This document shows positions 49,501 through 58,396 of a DNA stretch of 64,000 bases, one piece after another. The stretch is from Pseudomonas sp. B21-048 (GTDB taxonomy: Bacteria > Pseudomonadota > Gammaproteobacteria > Pseudomonadales > Pseudomonadaceae). Location: positions 372,001 through 436,000 of the forward strand of contig NZ_CP087168.1 of NCBI RefSeq assembly GCF_024748615.1, in the 5' to 3' direction. A program made the translations under genes and the position numbers. The first letter of the stretch is position 1. Each line of letters starts with the position of its first letter. The notes under the pieces were generated by a model. The model made no database searches. It was not told where the DNA came from and worked only from the letters and a program-made list of their open reading frames with translations.

Positions 49501-50228
49501 CAGCACAGGCCTCCATTGACGGCCAGAACCTGCCGGGTGATGTACGACGCTTCCGCCGACATCAGGAAATTCACCGCGCCGGCCACCTCTTCCGGGGTGC
49601 CCATGCGTTGCGCGGGGATCATTTTCATCAGTTCTTCCACCGGCACGTTTTCATCGAGCATCGCCGTGTCGATCAGGCCGGGTGCGACACAGTTAACCGT
49701 GATTTTGCGCTTGCCCAGTTCGATCGCCAGCGCCTTGGCTGCGCCGATCAGACCGGCCTTGGATGCGCTGTAATTGACCTGGCCGCGATTGCCGATCAAC
49801 CCGGACACCGAAGTAATGCAGACAATTCGCCCGGCGGCGCGACGACGGATCATCGGCATCATCACCGGGTGCAGCACGTTGTAGAAACCGTCGAGATTGG
49901 TGCGCATCACCAAATCCCAATCCTCTTCGCTCAGGGCCGGAAAAGCACCGTCGCGGGTCAGGCCGGCGTTGAGCACCACGCCGTAATAGGCGCCGTGGGT
50001 TTCGACGTCGGCTTCAAGAATCGCTTTGCAACGGGCACGGTCAGACACGTCAAATTGCAGGATGCGAGCGGTGCGGCCCAGGGCCTCGACTTCGGCCTTG
50101 ACCGCTTCGGCGTCTGCCAGGCCACTGCGGCAGTGCAGCACAATGTCATGCCCGGCCCGCGCCAAGCGCAATGCAATGGCGCGGCCGATACCACGGCTGG
50201 AGCCGGTGACCAGTACGGATTCAGTCAT
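49500..50228 (-). CDS. 3-oxoacyl-ACP reductase (FabG-like), APE cluster
   Basis: This SDR-family ketoreductase reduces beta-ketoacyl-ACP intermediates with NADPH. The ATG at 50228, eight bases after AAGGAG, gives 242 residues. The Rossmann motif is VTGSSRGIGRAIA (8-20). The active site has Ser140 (with Ser142 adjacent), Tyr153 and Lys157 (YSASK). The C-terminal dimer region ends VLAVNGGLC. It overlaps both neighbours by a few bases and supplies the hydroxyl for dehydration during polyene formation. Confidence 0.95.
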   Translation of the reverse strand: MTESVLVTGSSRGIGRAIALRLARAGHDIVLHCRSGLADAEAVKAEVEALGRTARILQFDVSDRARCKAILEADVETHGAYYGVVLNAGLTRDGAFPALSEEDWDLVMRTNLDGFYNVLHPVMMPMIRRRAAGRIVCITSVSGLIGNRGQVNYSASKAGLIGAAKALAIELGKRKITVNCVAPGLIDTAMLDENVPVEELMKMIPAQRMGTPEEVAGAVNFLMSAEASYITRQVLAVNGGLC

Positions 50229-50686
50229 CACTCGACTCCTTGGGGTTCATGAAGATATTGCGCGGCCTGAGGCGGGCGATACACGTTCAGCCGGCCGGTG
50301 GCGTGGATGCCAGGGGCAGTGAGGTGGCATTCGAACACACCCATGCCGTTGTCGTCTTCGAGCGAACGTATCCCATGGATGGTCAACTCGGTGCCGACGG
50401 GGAAGTGTTCCACGTTGCATTCGAATTTACGGGTGCCGAGCAGGAAGCCCAATTCCACCGCATTGCCTTTCTGGCGCGCATGGCAGCCGGCATACGCGGC
50501 GACGCTCTGGGCCATCAGCTCGATGCCGACCCAGGCCGGCAGGCTGCCGTCGGGGCGATTGAACAGGCCACCGGGTTTGACGGTGAGTCGGGTGTGAATC
50601 TGCTCGTCGTCGAACGACAGGATCTGCTCGATGAGGATCATGTCGCCGGCGTGCGGCAACAGTTCGGCGATCGGCCAGGCAATCAT
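50228..50686 (-). CDS. Hotdog-fold 3-hydroxyacyl-ACP dehydratase (ApeP-like)
   Basis: This small dehydratase would introduce the double bonds of the polyene. The 152-residue protein has the family features LPHAGDMILIE near the N terminus, the catalytic-type His12, and the central helix WVGIELMAQSVAAYAGCHAR. These fit the ApeP/FabZ-like group seen in aryl polyene clusters. It overlaps the ketosynthase upstream and the ketoreductase downstream. Confidence 0.88.
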   Translation of the reverse strand: MIAWPIAELLPHAGDMILIEQILSFDDEQIHTRLTVKPGGLFNRPDGSLPAWVGIELMAQSVAAYAGCHARQKGNAVELGFLLGTRKFECNVEHFPVGTELTIHGIRSLEDDNGMGVFECHLTAPGIHATGRLNVYRPPQAAQYLHEPQGVE

Positions 50687-51879
50687 GGGGCGTCTCCGAT
50701 AATCAGGCTGACGTTATTGCCACCGAAGGCAAAGGAATTGCTCATCAGGTAGCGAGGTGCAATGGACGCCAGGTGGTCGGTCGGGGTCACCCAATGCAGG
50801 GCCGGCAATTCAGGGTCGGGCTGACCGTCCCAGACGTGGGGCGGCAGGGCGTGCTCGCGGTTGTCCGCGCTCAGGCTCAACCAGCAGAACGCCGCCTCCA
50901 GGGCACCGGCAGCGCCGAGGGTGTGGCCGGTCATCGGTTTGGTCGATGAGCAGGGCACGCCTTGCGGGAATAGTGTGGTCACGGCCAGGCTTTCCATGGC
51001 GTCGTTGTGTTGGGTGGCGGTACCGTGCAGGTTCAGGTAACTGATCTGCTGCGGTTGCAGGCCTGCGCGGCTCAAGGCTTTGTGCATCGCCTGCTGGGCG
51101 CCACGGCCGGTTGGTTCCGGCGCGGAAATATGATGCGCATCGGAGCTGGCGCCACTGCCGAGCAGGGCAACCGGTTGGCTGTTACCGGCGTTTTTGCTCA
51201 TCAGAAACAGCACCGCGGCTTCGCCGATGTTGATGCCATTGCGGTTCGCCGAGAACGGATTGCAGCGCTGTTCGGACACCGCTTCCAGGGCCGAGAAACC
51301 GTTGAGGGTCAGCTTGCACAAACTGTCGACACCACCGCACAACACGGCGTCGCACAGGCCCAGATCGAGTAGTCGTTGAGCACTCATCAGCGCGCGGGCG
51401 CTGGAGGTGCAGGCGGTAGAAATTACATAGGCCGGGCCGCTCAATTGCAGCCAGTCGGCGAGAAACGTCGCTGGCGCGCCGAGTTCCTGTTGCTGATAGT
51501 CATAATCGGCGGGGAACTGATGCTCACGGATGTAATGGGCCAAGCCTTGGCTGGCCTCGTGAATGCCCGAGGTGCTGGTGCCGAGAATGACGCCGATACG
51601 GTCGCGGCCGTAGGTCTGGATGGCCTGCTCGATGTCTTGGCGAATTTGCAGCGCGGCCTCCAGCAGCAATTGATTGTTGCGACTGCTTTGCTGCGCCAGC
51701 TCAGGCGGAATCGGCGCCAATTCACCGCGCACCGCCGCGACTGGCAACGAGCGTTCAACGACCCAGCCGGTCTCGCTGCGCATGCCCGAGCAATCGCCGG
51801 CAAACAGGTTGCGGGCGACTTCCTGCTTGTCGCGGCCCAGGGCGCAGATCACTCCGAGTGCATTCAGATAAGCCGTCAT
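50683..51879 (-). CDS. Beta-ketoacyl-ACP synthase, second APE-cluster copy
   Basis: A 398-residue condensing enzyme divergent from the one at 48274. It keeps Cys157 (TACTSS), His285 (LHGTATQHND), Lys314 and His319 (TGHTLGAAG), so it should be active. In characterised APE systems one ketosynthase pairs with a chain-length factor. Since both copies in this window look catalytic, any non-catalytic partner must lie beyond 64000 or be absent. It overlaps the lipoprotein gene by four bases. Confidence 0.92.
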   Translation of the reverse strand: MTAYLNALGVICALGRDKQEVARNLFAGDCSGMRSETGWVVERSLPVAAVRGELAPIPPELAQQSSRNNQLLLEAALQIRQDIEQAIQTYGRDRIGVILGTSTSGIHEASQGLAHYIREHQFPADYDYQQQELGAPATFLADWLQLSGPAYVISTACTSSARALMSAQRLLDLGLCDAVLCGGVDSLCKLTLNGFSALEAVSEQRCNPFSANRNGINIGEAAVLFLMSKNAGNSQPVALLGSGASSDAHHISAPEPTGRGAQQAMHKALSRAGLQPQQISYLNLHGTATQHNDAMESLAVTTLFPQGVPCSSTKPMTGHTLGAAGALEAAFCWLSLSADNREHALPPHVWDGQPDPELPALHWVTPTDHLASIAPRYLMSNSFAFGGNNVSLIIGDAP

Positions 51880-52358
51880 GGCGTGTGCTCGCCTAACGGA
51901 GTGACGCGATAGTGCGGGCCTTGGGACACGTTCAATTCAAAGCTCAGTGGTTGTGAATAGCGGATGTTCCAGCGCGGTGGCAAGGACCGTTGCCCGCCAT
52001 CCTGCCGGGCGGCGGGATAATTGCCCTGCAATTCGCCCGCTGGGGTCAACGCAAACAACAAGGCAGCAAACAGCTCCCGAGCTTCCGGATTGGGCGGCAG
52101 CAGGCCGTCGGCCTGCCATTGGCTATCGATCAGCTTCTGCCGTGCTACGGGAATCCCCAAAGGGTCCATCATTGACCAGCGAATGCCCGGGCCTTCACGC
52201 TGGATTACCAGCAGCCAGTCCAGACGTTGCTCGGCCATCTGCCGTTCGATGTGCAGTTGCAGCGGCAACACCAGGTTCGGGGTTCGCTCGGGCAGCGGCG
52301 CCTGGCTGGCGCAGGCACTCAGCAGCAGGACACAACCCAGGAGCAGGAAACGGATCAT
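51876..52358 (-). CDS. DUF3261 lipoprotein, APE cluster
   Basis: This predicted lipoprotein of the DUF3261 family typically accompanies aryl polyene clusters. The start at ATG 52358 gives 160 residues. The signal ends in the lipobox LLSAC, with Cys16 as lipidation site. Position +2 is Ala, which does not favour inner-membrane retention, so outer-membrane location is likely. The role is unknown but could be in receiving or anchoring the polyene lipid with the LolA-like carrier and MMPL exporter. It overlaps the methyltransferase upstream (ATGA). Confidence 0.82.
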   Translation of the reverse strand: MIRFLLLGCVLLLSACASQAPLPERTPNLVLPLQLHIERQMAEQRLDWLLVIQREGPGIRWSMMDPLGIPVARQKLIDSQWQADGLLPPNPEARELFAALLFALTPAGELQGNYPAARQDGGQRSLPPRWNIRYSQPLSFELNVSQGPHYRVTPLGEHTP

Positions 52359-53083
52359 CAGGCACACCCTTCAAGGGGCTTGCGCGCGACCACATTGACC
52401 AGGGTTTCTTCCCGCTGGCCAAAGGGTTTCGGCTGGCGCAGGCCGAAGCGTTCGAGCAGGCCGAAATCCTTGGCGCGACTCCACCACAAGTAAGGGTAAG
52501 ACACGTTCTGCGGGCCGAATTCAAAACCCTGGCGACGAATCATGTCCAGGTAGCCGGCGGCGCTCTTCTGCACGTGCATCGGGTGGCGGAACAGCCAGCG
52601 AATCACCCACGTATCAATGTAAGCCTCGGTGGACTCGGCGAACAGCAAATAGCCGCCCGGCTTGAGCACCCGATAGAACTCGGCCAGGGCTTGATCCTGC
52701 TTGACGAGGTGATGGAAAGTCTGGTGACAGAACAGCAGATCGACACTGGCGTCCGGCACTTTGATGCTCGCGCAGTCACTGCCAATCAGTTCTACATCCA
52801 TGCCCTGGCGGGCCGCTTCTTCACCGCTCAGGTTCAGGCTGTGAGGATCGGCATCCAGCCCGAGCAGGCGCCGAGGCGCGAAGGTCTGGCGCAGGTACTG
52901 GAACGACTTGCCCTGGCCGCAACCGGCATCCAGCAATACCGGATCAGCGGGCAGCGGCGTGCTGAACAGACCGCGCAAATCATTGATCGCCACGCGCAAT
53001 ACATGGTGCTGCCAGGTGTGACTGCGCAGGAACCAGAAACCGAAACGGGTTTCTTCGACGTAGTTGTCGCTCAAGTAACTCAT
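52358..53083 (-). CDS. SAM-dependent methyltransferase, APE cluster
   Basis: A class I methyltransferase. The start at ATG 53083 (MSYLSDNYVE) gives 241 residues. SAM-binding motif I is VLLDAGCGQGKSFQYL, followed by the acidic GLDADPHSL and the post-motif LLFCHQTFHHL. In APE systems such enzymes can methylate the aromatic head group or ring hydroxyl; the target here is not known. It overlaps the flavin enzyme gene by four bases. Confidence 0.88.
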   Translation of the reverse strand: MSYLSDNYVEETRFGFWFLRSHTWQHHVLRVAINDLRGLFSTPLPADPVLLDAGCGQGKSFQYLRQTFAPRRLLGLDADPHSLNLSGEEAARQGMDVELIGSDCASIKVPDASVDLLFCHQTFHHLVKQDQALAEFYRVLKPGGYLLFAESTEAYIDTWVIRWLFRHPMHVQKSAAGYLDMIRRQGFEFGPQNVSYPYLWWSRAKDFGLLERFGLRQPKPFGQREETLVNVVARKPLEGCA

Positions 53084-54327
53084 GTCGGATCCTGTGCGCA
53101 ATGGTCCGAGATCATCCGCAGCCGACGTTTGGGTTCGCTGACGAAGGGGTTGCGTTCATCCCAGGCGTAACCCGCGAGGATCGAGCTGATCATACGGCGG
53201 ATATCCGCTGTGCCGTGCTGATAGAAAATTACATCCTGAAAGGTCCCCGCGTACCAGCCTTCGACGTAGCAACGGAAGGTGTTGACGCCGCGCTTGAGCG
53301 GCTCGGCGAACTCGGTCTGCCAGTCGACGCTTTCACCTTGCAGTTGGCGGTGCAGCACCCCGGCAGCCATGCTTGCCGAGCGCATGGCGATGGTCACGCC
53401 GGAGGAGAACACCGGGTCGAGAAATTCCGCCGCATTGCCCAGCAGGGCGAAACCTTGGCCGTGCAGCGTTTTGACGTTGGCCGAGTAACCGCCGATGGTC
53501 CGCGCGGGCGTATCCCACACAGCGTTATCCAGCACACCGGCCAGGCTTGGAGTTTCTGCGATGAAGCCGCGCAGGCAGTCGTCCAGATTCTCGGTGCGGC
53601 CTTCGAAGTGTTCGGCGGCCGCCACTACGCCCACCGAGCAACGACCGTTGCTGAACGGGATGGTCCAGAACCAGATATCACGCTGGGTCGGATGGGTGGT
53701 GATGAGGATTTTTTCCCGGTCGAAAGCCGGGTTGTCGATACGGTCTTCGACATGGGTGAACACGGCCTGGCGCACTGGAAAGTTCGACGGTGCTTCAAGG
53801 TCCAGCAAGCGTGGCAGCACGCGACCGTAGCCGCTGGCATCGAGCACGAAGTTGGCCTCGACGCGGTATTGGCTGCCGTCTTCGCGAAGCACATCGAGCT
53901 GCGGTTTCGCCAGGCTGAAATCGGCGTTGACGATGGCTTCGCCGTAACGCACGTCGACCCCTTGCAACTCAGCCTGATCGGCCAGCAGCTTGTCGAAATC
54001 GGCGCGCTGGACCTGGAACGTCGTCGGCTTGCCATTGCTGAATGTGTCACCGAAATCGAAGGCGCTGTACTGATCGCCCCAAGCGAACGCTGCACCGTTT
54101 TTGCGCTGGAAACCGGCGGCGTTTACCGCCTCGAGCATGCCGGCTTCTTCGACGAAATCCAGGCAGTGGGACAGTAGGCTTTCACCGATGGAAAACCGTG
54201 GGAAATGCTGGCGCTCGATCATCAGCACATCATGACCTTTACGCTTGAGCAGCGCGGCGGCGATGGCGCCCGAGGGGCCTGCGCCGATCACCAGTACCTG
54301 ACGACGTTCCATTTCAATTGTTGGCAC
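53080..54327 (-). CDS. FAD-dependent enzyme with halogenase-like motifs, APE cluster
   Basis: This is a flavin monooxygenase-fold protein. The GTG at 54327, five bases after AAGGAG, gives 415 residues; an ATG five codons later lacks a site. It shows the FAD motif VIGAGPSGAIAA (13-24), a GES segment (48-50) and K76 in GFQRKNGAAFAWG. It also has WFWTIP (219-224), which fits the WxWxIP box of flavin-dependent halogenases. These features match aliphatic or carrier-tethered phenol halogenase-like enzymes, but the same fold includes non-halogenating hydroxylases. It sits between the antiporter-like and methyltransferase genes. Role in head-group tailoring is inferred. Confidence 0.8.
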   Translation of the reverse strand: MPTIEMERRQVLVIGAGPSGAIAAALLKRKGHDVLMIERQHFPRFSIGESLLSHCLDFVEEAGMLEAVNAAGFQRKNGAAFAWGDQYSAFDFGDTFSNGKPTTFQVQRADFDKLLADQAELQGVDVRYGEAIVNADFSLAKPQLDVLREDGSQYRVEANFVLDASGYGRVLPRLLDLEAPSNFPVRQAVFTHVEDRIDNPAFDREKILITTHPTQRDIWFWTIPFSNGRCSVGVVAAAEHFEGRTENLDDCLRGFIAETPSLAGVLDNAVWDTPARTIGGYSANVKTLHGQGFALLGNAAEFLDPVFSSGVTIAMRSASMAAGVLHRQLQGESVDWQTEFAEPLKRGVNTFRCYVEGWYAGTFQDVIFYQHGTADIRRMISSILAGYAWDERNPFVSEPKRRLRMISDHCAQDPT

Positions 54328-55474
54328 GGGTGCTCCTTGCCGGGACGGCGATGTTCAAAGGGATTCGGTGCATGCCAGCCAGTGCCGGCAGCAGGGTTGC
54401 GATCAGGCCCATCAACATCAGCGCGAAATACAGCGCCGGGCTGATGAGCTGTTGTTGCAGCAGCAGGTTGAGAAAGACAATCTCGCTCAAGCCGCGAATA
54501 TTCAGTAAAAGGCTTTCCCGCCAGCGGTTGGCACCTTCAAACGAGGCGCCAGCCCAGCCCAGACCCAGCCAGTTGCCCAGCAATTTGCTGGCAATCGGCA
54601 ACAGCAGGAGCGCGGCCAGTTGCAACCCGTCGAGACTATCGATGGCGCTGTGCACGTTGATCTGCACGATGCCGAACGTGAGGATCAGCGGGATGGCGAT
54701 CCAGGTCTGCAAACGGCTCATCCACGCCGCCGACAATGGCAGCACCAAGGGTACCTTGAGCGCGGCCATGCACAGCAGGTAGCCGATGCCGAAAATCAGC
54801 GCATTGAGTTTGAAATGTTCGGCGACCACCAGTAGCGCGAAGAAACAGCCGCTGTGCAGCAACGGTTGGCGCAAGCCGAGCAATCGCAGCAACAACGGCA
54901 GGCAGGCGCCAGCCAGCGGTAGCAAGAGGCTGCTCAGGTGCAGGCTGCCCTGGGCGAACGCGAACAGGGTCCAGCAGGTCAGGTCGATCAGGATCGCGGT
55001 CTGCACCAGACGCCGGGTGGCAGCGGGCGGATAGTTGATGTGTCGCAGGTACAGATACAACACCGGAATCGCGGTGATGGCGAACAGCAGACCGACCGCC
55101 AGCGAACTGATCCACGGCTGCGGCGGCAACAGCCAGACCGCTGTCGTCAGCCCGCAGGCAAAGGGAATGCAGAAACTTGGTAAGGCAATTTTCAGGCTCT
55201 GGCGTTCCAGCCGCAGGTCGATCACGTCGCTGAGGATGTGCCCCAGCAGCAAGGCAAAACTCAGGCTGTAGAGGTTCTTCAGCCAGCCCTGCGAGATCAG
55301 ATCGGTACCGCTGAGATGCCAGCCCGGTTCGATCCACAAGTACATCAGCAGCGGCAGGCCGAAGGTCGCCAGCAACAACTGGCTGACGATCGGAATCAGA
55401 CCGAAATGACGACCGACACGGGTAGCCACGGCGAACAACACCAAGGCCATCACCCAGAACATCGCGACCATCAT
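54314..55474 (-). CDS. Cation/proton-antiporter-like membrane protein, APE cluster
   Basis: A polytopic inner-membrane protein with about 10-12 hydrophobic segments, similar in layout to CPA2 sodium/hydrogen exchangers. The start at ATG 55474 overlapping the MMPL stop (ATGA) gives 386 residues. The segment RGLSEIVFLNLLL resembles the conserved region of Na+/H+ exchangers. Its place within a polyene export operon is unusual. It might energise or regulate export or be involved in pH response, but neither is shown. Its C terminus overlaps the flavin enzyme start. Confidence 0.7.
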   Translation of the reverse strand: MMVAMFWVMALVLFAVATRVGRHFGLIPIVSQLLLATFGLPLLMYLWIEPGWHLSGTDLISQGWLKNLYSLSFALLLGHILSDVIDLRLERQSLKIALPSFCIPFACGLTTAVWLLPPQPWISSLAVGLLFAITAIPVLYLYLRHINYPPAATRRLVQTAILIDLTCWTLFAFAQGSLHLSSLLLPLAGACLPLLLRLLGLRQPLLHSGCFFALLVVAEHFKLNALIFGIGYLLCMAALKVPLVLPLSAAWMSRLQTWIAIPLILTFGIVQINVHSAIDSLDGLQLAALLLLPIASKLLGNWLGLGWAGASFEGANRWRESLLLNIRGLSEIVFLNLLLQQQLISPALYFALMLMGLIATLLPALAGMHRIPLNIAVPARSTRANN

Positions 55475-57810
55475 ACTGCCGGCTCCGTAATCGCTGCGAT
55501 ATGGACTTGGCGTCCGGCCCATGGCGCCAGGATGAAGCTGAACGCCAGGCCGAGGCTCACCGACAAACCGAAGTTACTCACCGCCGGTGTGCTGGATACC
55601 GCCAGCAGGCCGAACGACAGCCAGGTAGTCACCGCTGCCAGCAAGGTGCCCAGCAGACTCGCCGCGGCACCGCCGATCTGTTCGCGCATGAGGATCGCGT
55701 AATCGACGCTGATGGCCGTCACCAGCAACAGGCCGAACAGGCTGAACAGCGTCAGCGGCTGACCGAGCCAACCGAGACTGGCCAGACTGCACAGGGCCGC
55801 CAGCAGCGGCAGAGAGACAATTCGCAACGCGCCACCGAAACCGAATGGCAGGATCAGCACCAGCACGATCAGTACACAGGAAGCGAGTTTCAATTCAGCG
55901 GCGCTGATTTGGGTGGCGGCGAAAACCTGGTTCAGTTCGCCGAGACGGTCCACCAGCTGCACGCCCGGTAAATCTTGCGCCTGGACCCGCAATAGCGCGG
56001 GATTGTTCAAGCCTTGCAGGCTGACCATCGCGGCCACGCCGTCATCGGACGGCCCCAGCCACAGGGTGCGATAGGGCTCGGCCAATGGGCCGGCCAGCGC
56101 TGCGTCGATGTCTTCGGTGGGCAGCGTCTGCAATGCTGCCAACTCGGCCTGCAACGCGGCGGCTGGCACGCCGAGATCGAGCAACGGTTGCCAGAACTGC
56201 GGCAGCTTGCTCAGTGCTTCACGCACTTTGCGCTGTTCGCTCGGCGGGCTGACCAGTTGATTGATCGATAGATAACCCTGAAGTTTCTCCAGATTGACCA
56301 GTTGATCCAGACGCTCGCTCAGTGCCGTCAGGCGTTCGAGCAACGCCTGCTGATTGGCCGCGCGCACCAGGAAAAACTGGCTGGTAGGTTGATAACCGGT
56401 GATGCGTGCGATGGTCTGGGCTTCGTCAGTCAGTTGCTGCGGCGTGCCGATCCATTGGCGAATATCGTTTTTGCTCTGCAGCTGCAACAGACCGCCGACG
56501 CAGAAGGCGATCAGCAGCGCCAGTAATACCGGCGTTCGTACGTATTTGAGCAACGTTTCACGCAGCTCCAGCAACTTCTCGGCGATGCGCATCGGCCATT
56601 GCGCCGGCCGCAGAACTACGCCTTTGAGCAGCGCCGGCAGCAGGCACACGGCCGACAGGTAGGCGCCCAGCAGCCCGGCGGCGGAGAACACGGCAATTTG
56701 GGTCAGGGCCGGGAACGGCGTCCAGGCCAGGGCCAGGTAGCCGATACAACTGGTGATCAGGCTCAGCGTCAGCCCCGGCAGGGTCATGCGCAACGCCGGC
56801 CAGCTGTGCCAGGGTTTCAGGCTCCAGCTCTTGGACAGGTAATGCAGCGGGTAATCCACCGCCACGCCGATCAGGCTTGAACCCAGCACCAGCGTCATCA
56901 CATGCATGTGACCGAACAGCGCCACGCAGGCCACCGCGCCGAACAGCATGCCCACCAGCACCGGGACGAAGGCCAGCAACACCCGCCAACGCCGGAAGGC
57001 CAGCAACAGCAACAACAGAATCCCGACCGTGGCGCCGCCGCCGACCCAGGTCATTTCGCGAGCGGCTTGCCGTTGACCGCTGGCGGCGTACAGCAGGCCA
57101 CTGGCGGCGAGCAGTTGCACATCCGACCGGGTGGCTTCTTCGCGACTGTGCTGGAGCAGGTCAGCCACTTGCAGCGGCAGGCTCATGTCGAACGCGTTGC
57201 CGGCGGTTCGCGCTCGCAGCATCACCCAACTCTTGCCGTCGGCATCGGCAACCAGCGTTCCGCTGCCGATGTCCAGTTGCACCGAACCATGCTGTGGCTG
57301 GCTGTTCTGGATGCGCCCGGTCAGGCCGAGCCAGTCGTCCTGGCTCGGTACCAAGCTGAAACCGGTAAACGGGTCGAACAGGGCTTGTACCCGTTGCTGA
57401 ACAAAGGCGTCGGGGTGTTCGATGAGTTGCTGCCGGTCGGCCGCGGACAGCATCGCCAGTCGGCCTTGCAGCAATTGCGTGCGCAGCGCTGGCAAGTCGG
57501 CTTGCAGGTTCCACTGGACCTTTTCGAAGACGCCGCTGGCCTGCCACTGCTCGCCGAGCTTTTGCGCCATGGCGATGGCTTGCTGGCGGTCTTTATGGCC
57601 GACCAGCACCAGCATTTCCCGGTTCAGCGGTTCTTGCATACGTTGTTCGGCGCGCAGTTCCAGCGCGTCCGGCGCGGTGCCAGGCACCAGTTCCATCAAG
57701 TTGGCCGACAGCGGTGCGTCGCCACGCCATTGCCAGCCGGCGAGCGCGAGCACCGCCAGCAGCAGGAGCAGAAACAGCCGCGGCAGCATTCGTTCACTCG
57801 GCAAAGTCAT
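55471..57810 (-). CDS. MMPL-family exporter (xanthomonadin exporter type), APE cluster
   Basis: This large RND/MMPL transporter probably flips or exports the polyene lipid across the inner membrane. With ATG 57810 (MTLPSERM) it has 779 residues; an ATG at 57822 is also possible. The layout is an N-terminal helix, a periplasmic domain, a block of six helices (about 245-430), a second periplasmic domain and six more helices. Motifs such as GVAVDYPLHYL and ISVDYAILMREQ mark the MMPL helix-4 and helix-10 acidic sites. It overlaps the LolA-like gene. Confidence 0.92.
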   Translation of the reverse strand: MTLPSERMLPRLFLLLLLAVLALAGWQWRGDAPLSANLMELVPGTAPDALELRAEQRMQEPLNREMLVLVGHKDRQQAIAMAQKLGEQWQASGVFEKVQWNLQADLPALRTQLLQGRLAMLSAADRQQLIEHPDAFVQQRVQALFDPFTGFSLVPSQDDWLGLTGRIQNSQPQHGSVQLDIGSGTLVADADGKSWVMLRARTAGNAFDMSLPLQVADLLQHSREEATRSDVQLLAASGLLYAASGQRQAAREMTWVGGGATVGILLLLLLAFRRWRVLLAFVPVLVGMLFGAVACVALFGHMHVMTLVLGSSLIGVAVDYPLHYLSKSWSLKPWHSWPALRMTLPGLTLSLITSCIGYLALAWTPFPALTQIAVFSAAGLLGAYLSAVCLLPALLKGVVLRPAQWPMRIAEKLLELRETLLKYVRTPVLLALLIAFCVGGLLQLQSKNDIRQWIGTPQQLTDEAQTIARITGYQPTSQFFLVRAANQQALLERLTALSERLDQLVNLEKLQGYLSINQLVSPPSEQRKVREALSKLPQFWQPLLDLGVPAAALQAELAALQTLPTEDIDAALAGPLAEPYRTLWLGPSDDGVAAMVSLQGLNNPALLRVQAQDLPGVQLVDRLGELNQVFAATQISAAELKLASCVLIVLVLILPFGFGGALRIVSLPLLAALCSLASLGWLGQPLTLFSLFGLLLVTAISVDYAILMREQIGGAAASLLGTLLAAVTTWLSFGLLAVSSTPAVSNFGLSVSLGLAFSFILAPWAGRQVHIAAITEPAV

Positions 57811-58396
57811 GTTGCTCCGCATCGCTCAACGGTTGGGCGCTGGTGCTGTCCTGCATGCGCAACTGGGTTCGGTCGCCCTGGGTTTCGAGCAGCTCGATGC
57901 TGTGCACCAGTTCGCCGCCGTCAATGTTGATCTGATTGAACACCTGCTTGAGCAGCATCGAACGCGGGGTCAGGGTCAGCTTCCAGTTTTGTGCGTCGCC
58001 GCTCAGCGACAGCTCGAAATCCCGCTGCAGGCCGCTGCTGTCGCCTTGCAGCACCGCGAGGAACAAACGGTTCTGCTCGGCACCGGCACTCTTGTTCGGC
58101 AGCATTTGCCAACCGTTGGCATCACGTCGGGCAATGCCCTTGTCGCTGATGCGATAGTCCTGTTGCAGCGGGGTTTTCAGCAGCCAGAGCAGGCCGTGAT
58201 TCTTCGCCAGAACAAAGGTGCCCTTGCTGGTCAGCGGCTGGGGCAGGGCACGCAGGTGTTTTTCCTGGATGAAGCTGCCGTGGATCACGTCGGGCTTGGC
58301 CAGTTGATCGCTGAGTTGCTGTAGATCGAAAGCCTGCGCCAATGATGAAAGCCCGAGCAACGCTAAAGCGCCGAGGCATTTGAACAGCGAATTCAT
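57794..58396 (-). CDS. LolA-like outer-membrane lipid carrier, APE cluster
   Basis: A periplasmic protein of the LolA fold, which carries acylated molecules in a hydrophobic half-barrel. The 200-residue precursor has a signal peptide ending LAQA, then repeated beta-strands with the features GSFIQEKHLRALPQPL and KGTFVLAKNHGLLW typical of LolA-like proteins. Cluster-encoded versions are thought to shuttle the polyene lipid to the outer membrane, separate from the housekeeping LolA. It overlaps the thioesterase (ATGA). Confidence 0.87.
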   Translation of the reverse strand: MNSLFKCLGALALLGLSSLAQAFDLQQLSDQLAKPDVIHGSFIQEKHLRALPQPLTSKGTFVLAKNHGLLWLLKTPLQQDYRISDKGIARRDANGWQMLPNKSAGAEQNRLFLAVLQGDSSGLQRDFELSLSGDAQNWKLTLTPRSMLLKQVFNQINIDGGELVHSIELLETQGDRTQLRMQDSTSAQPLSDAEQHDFAE

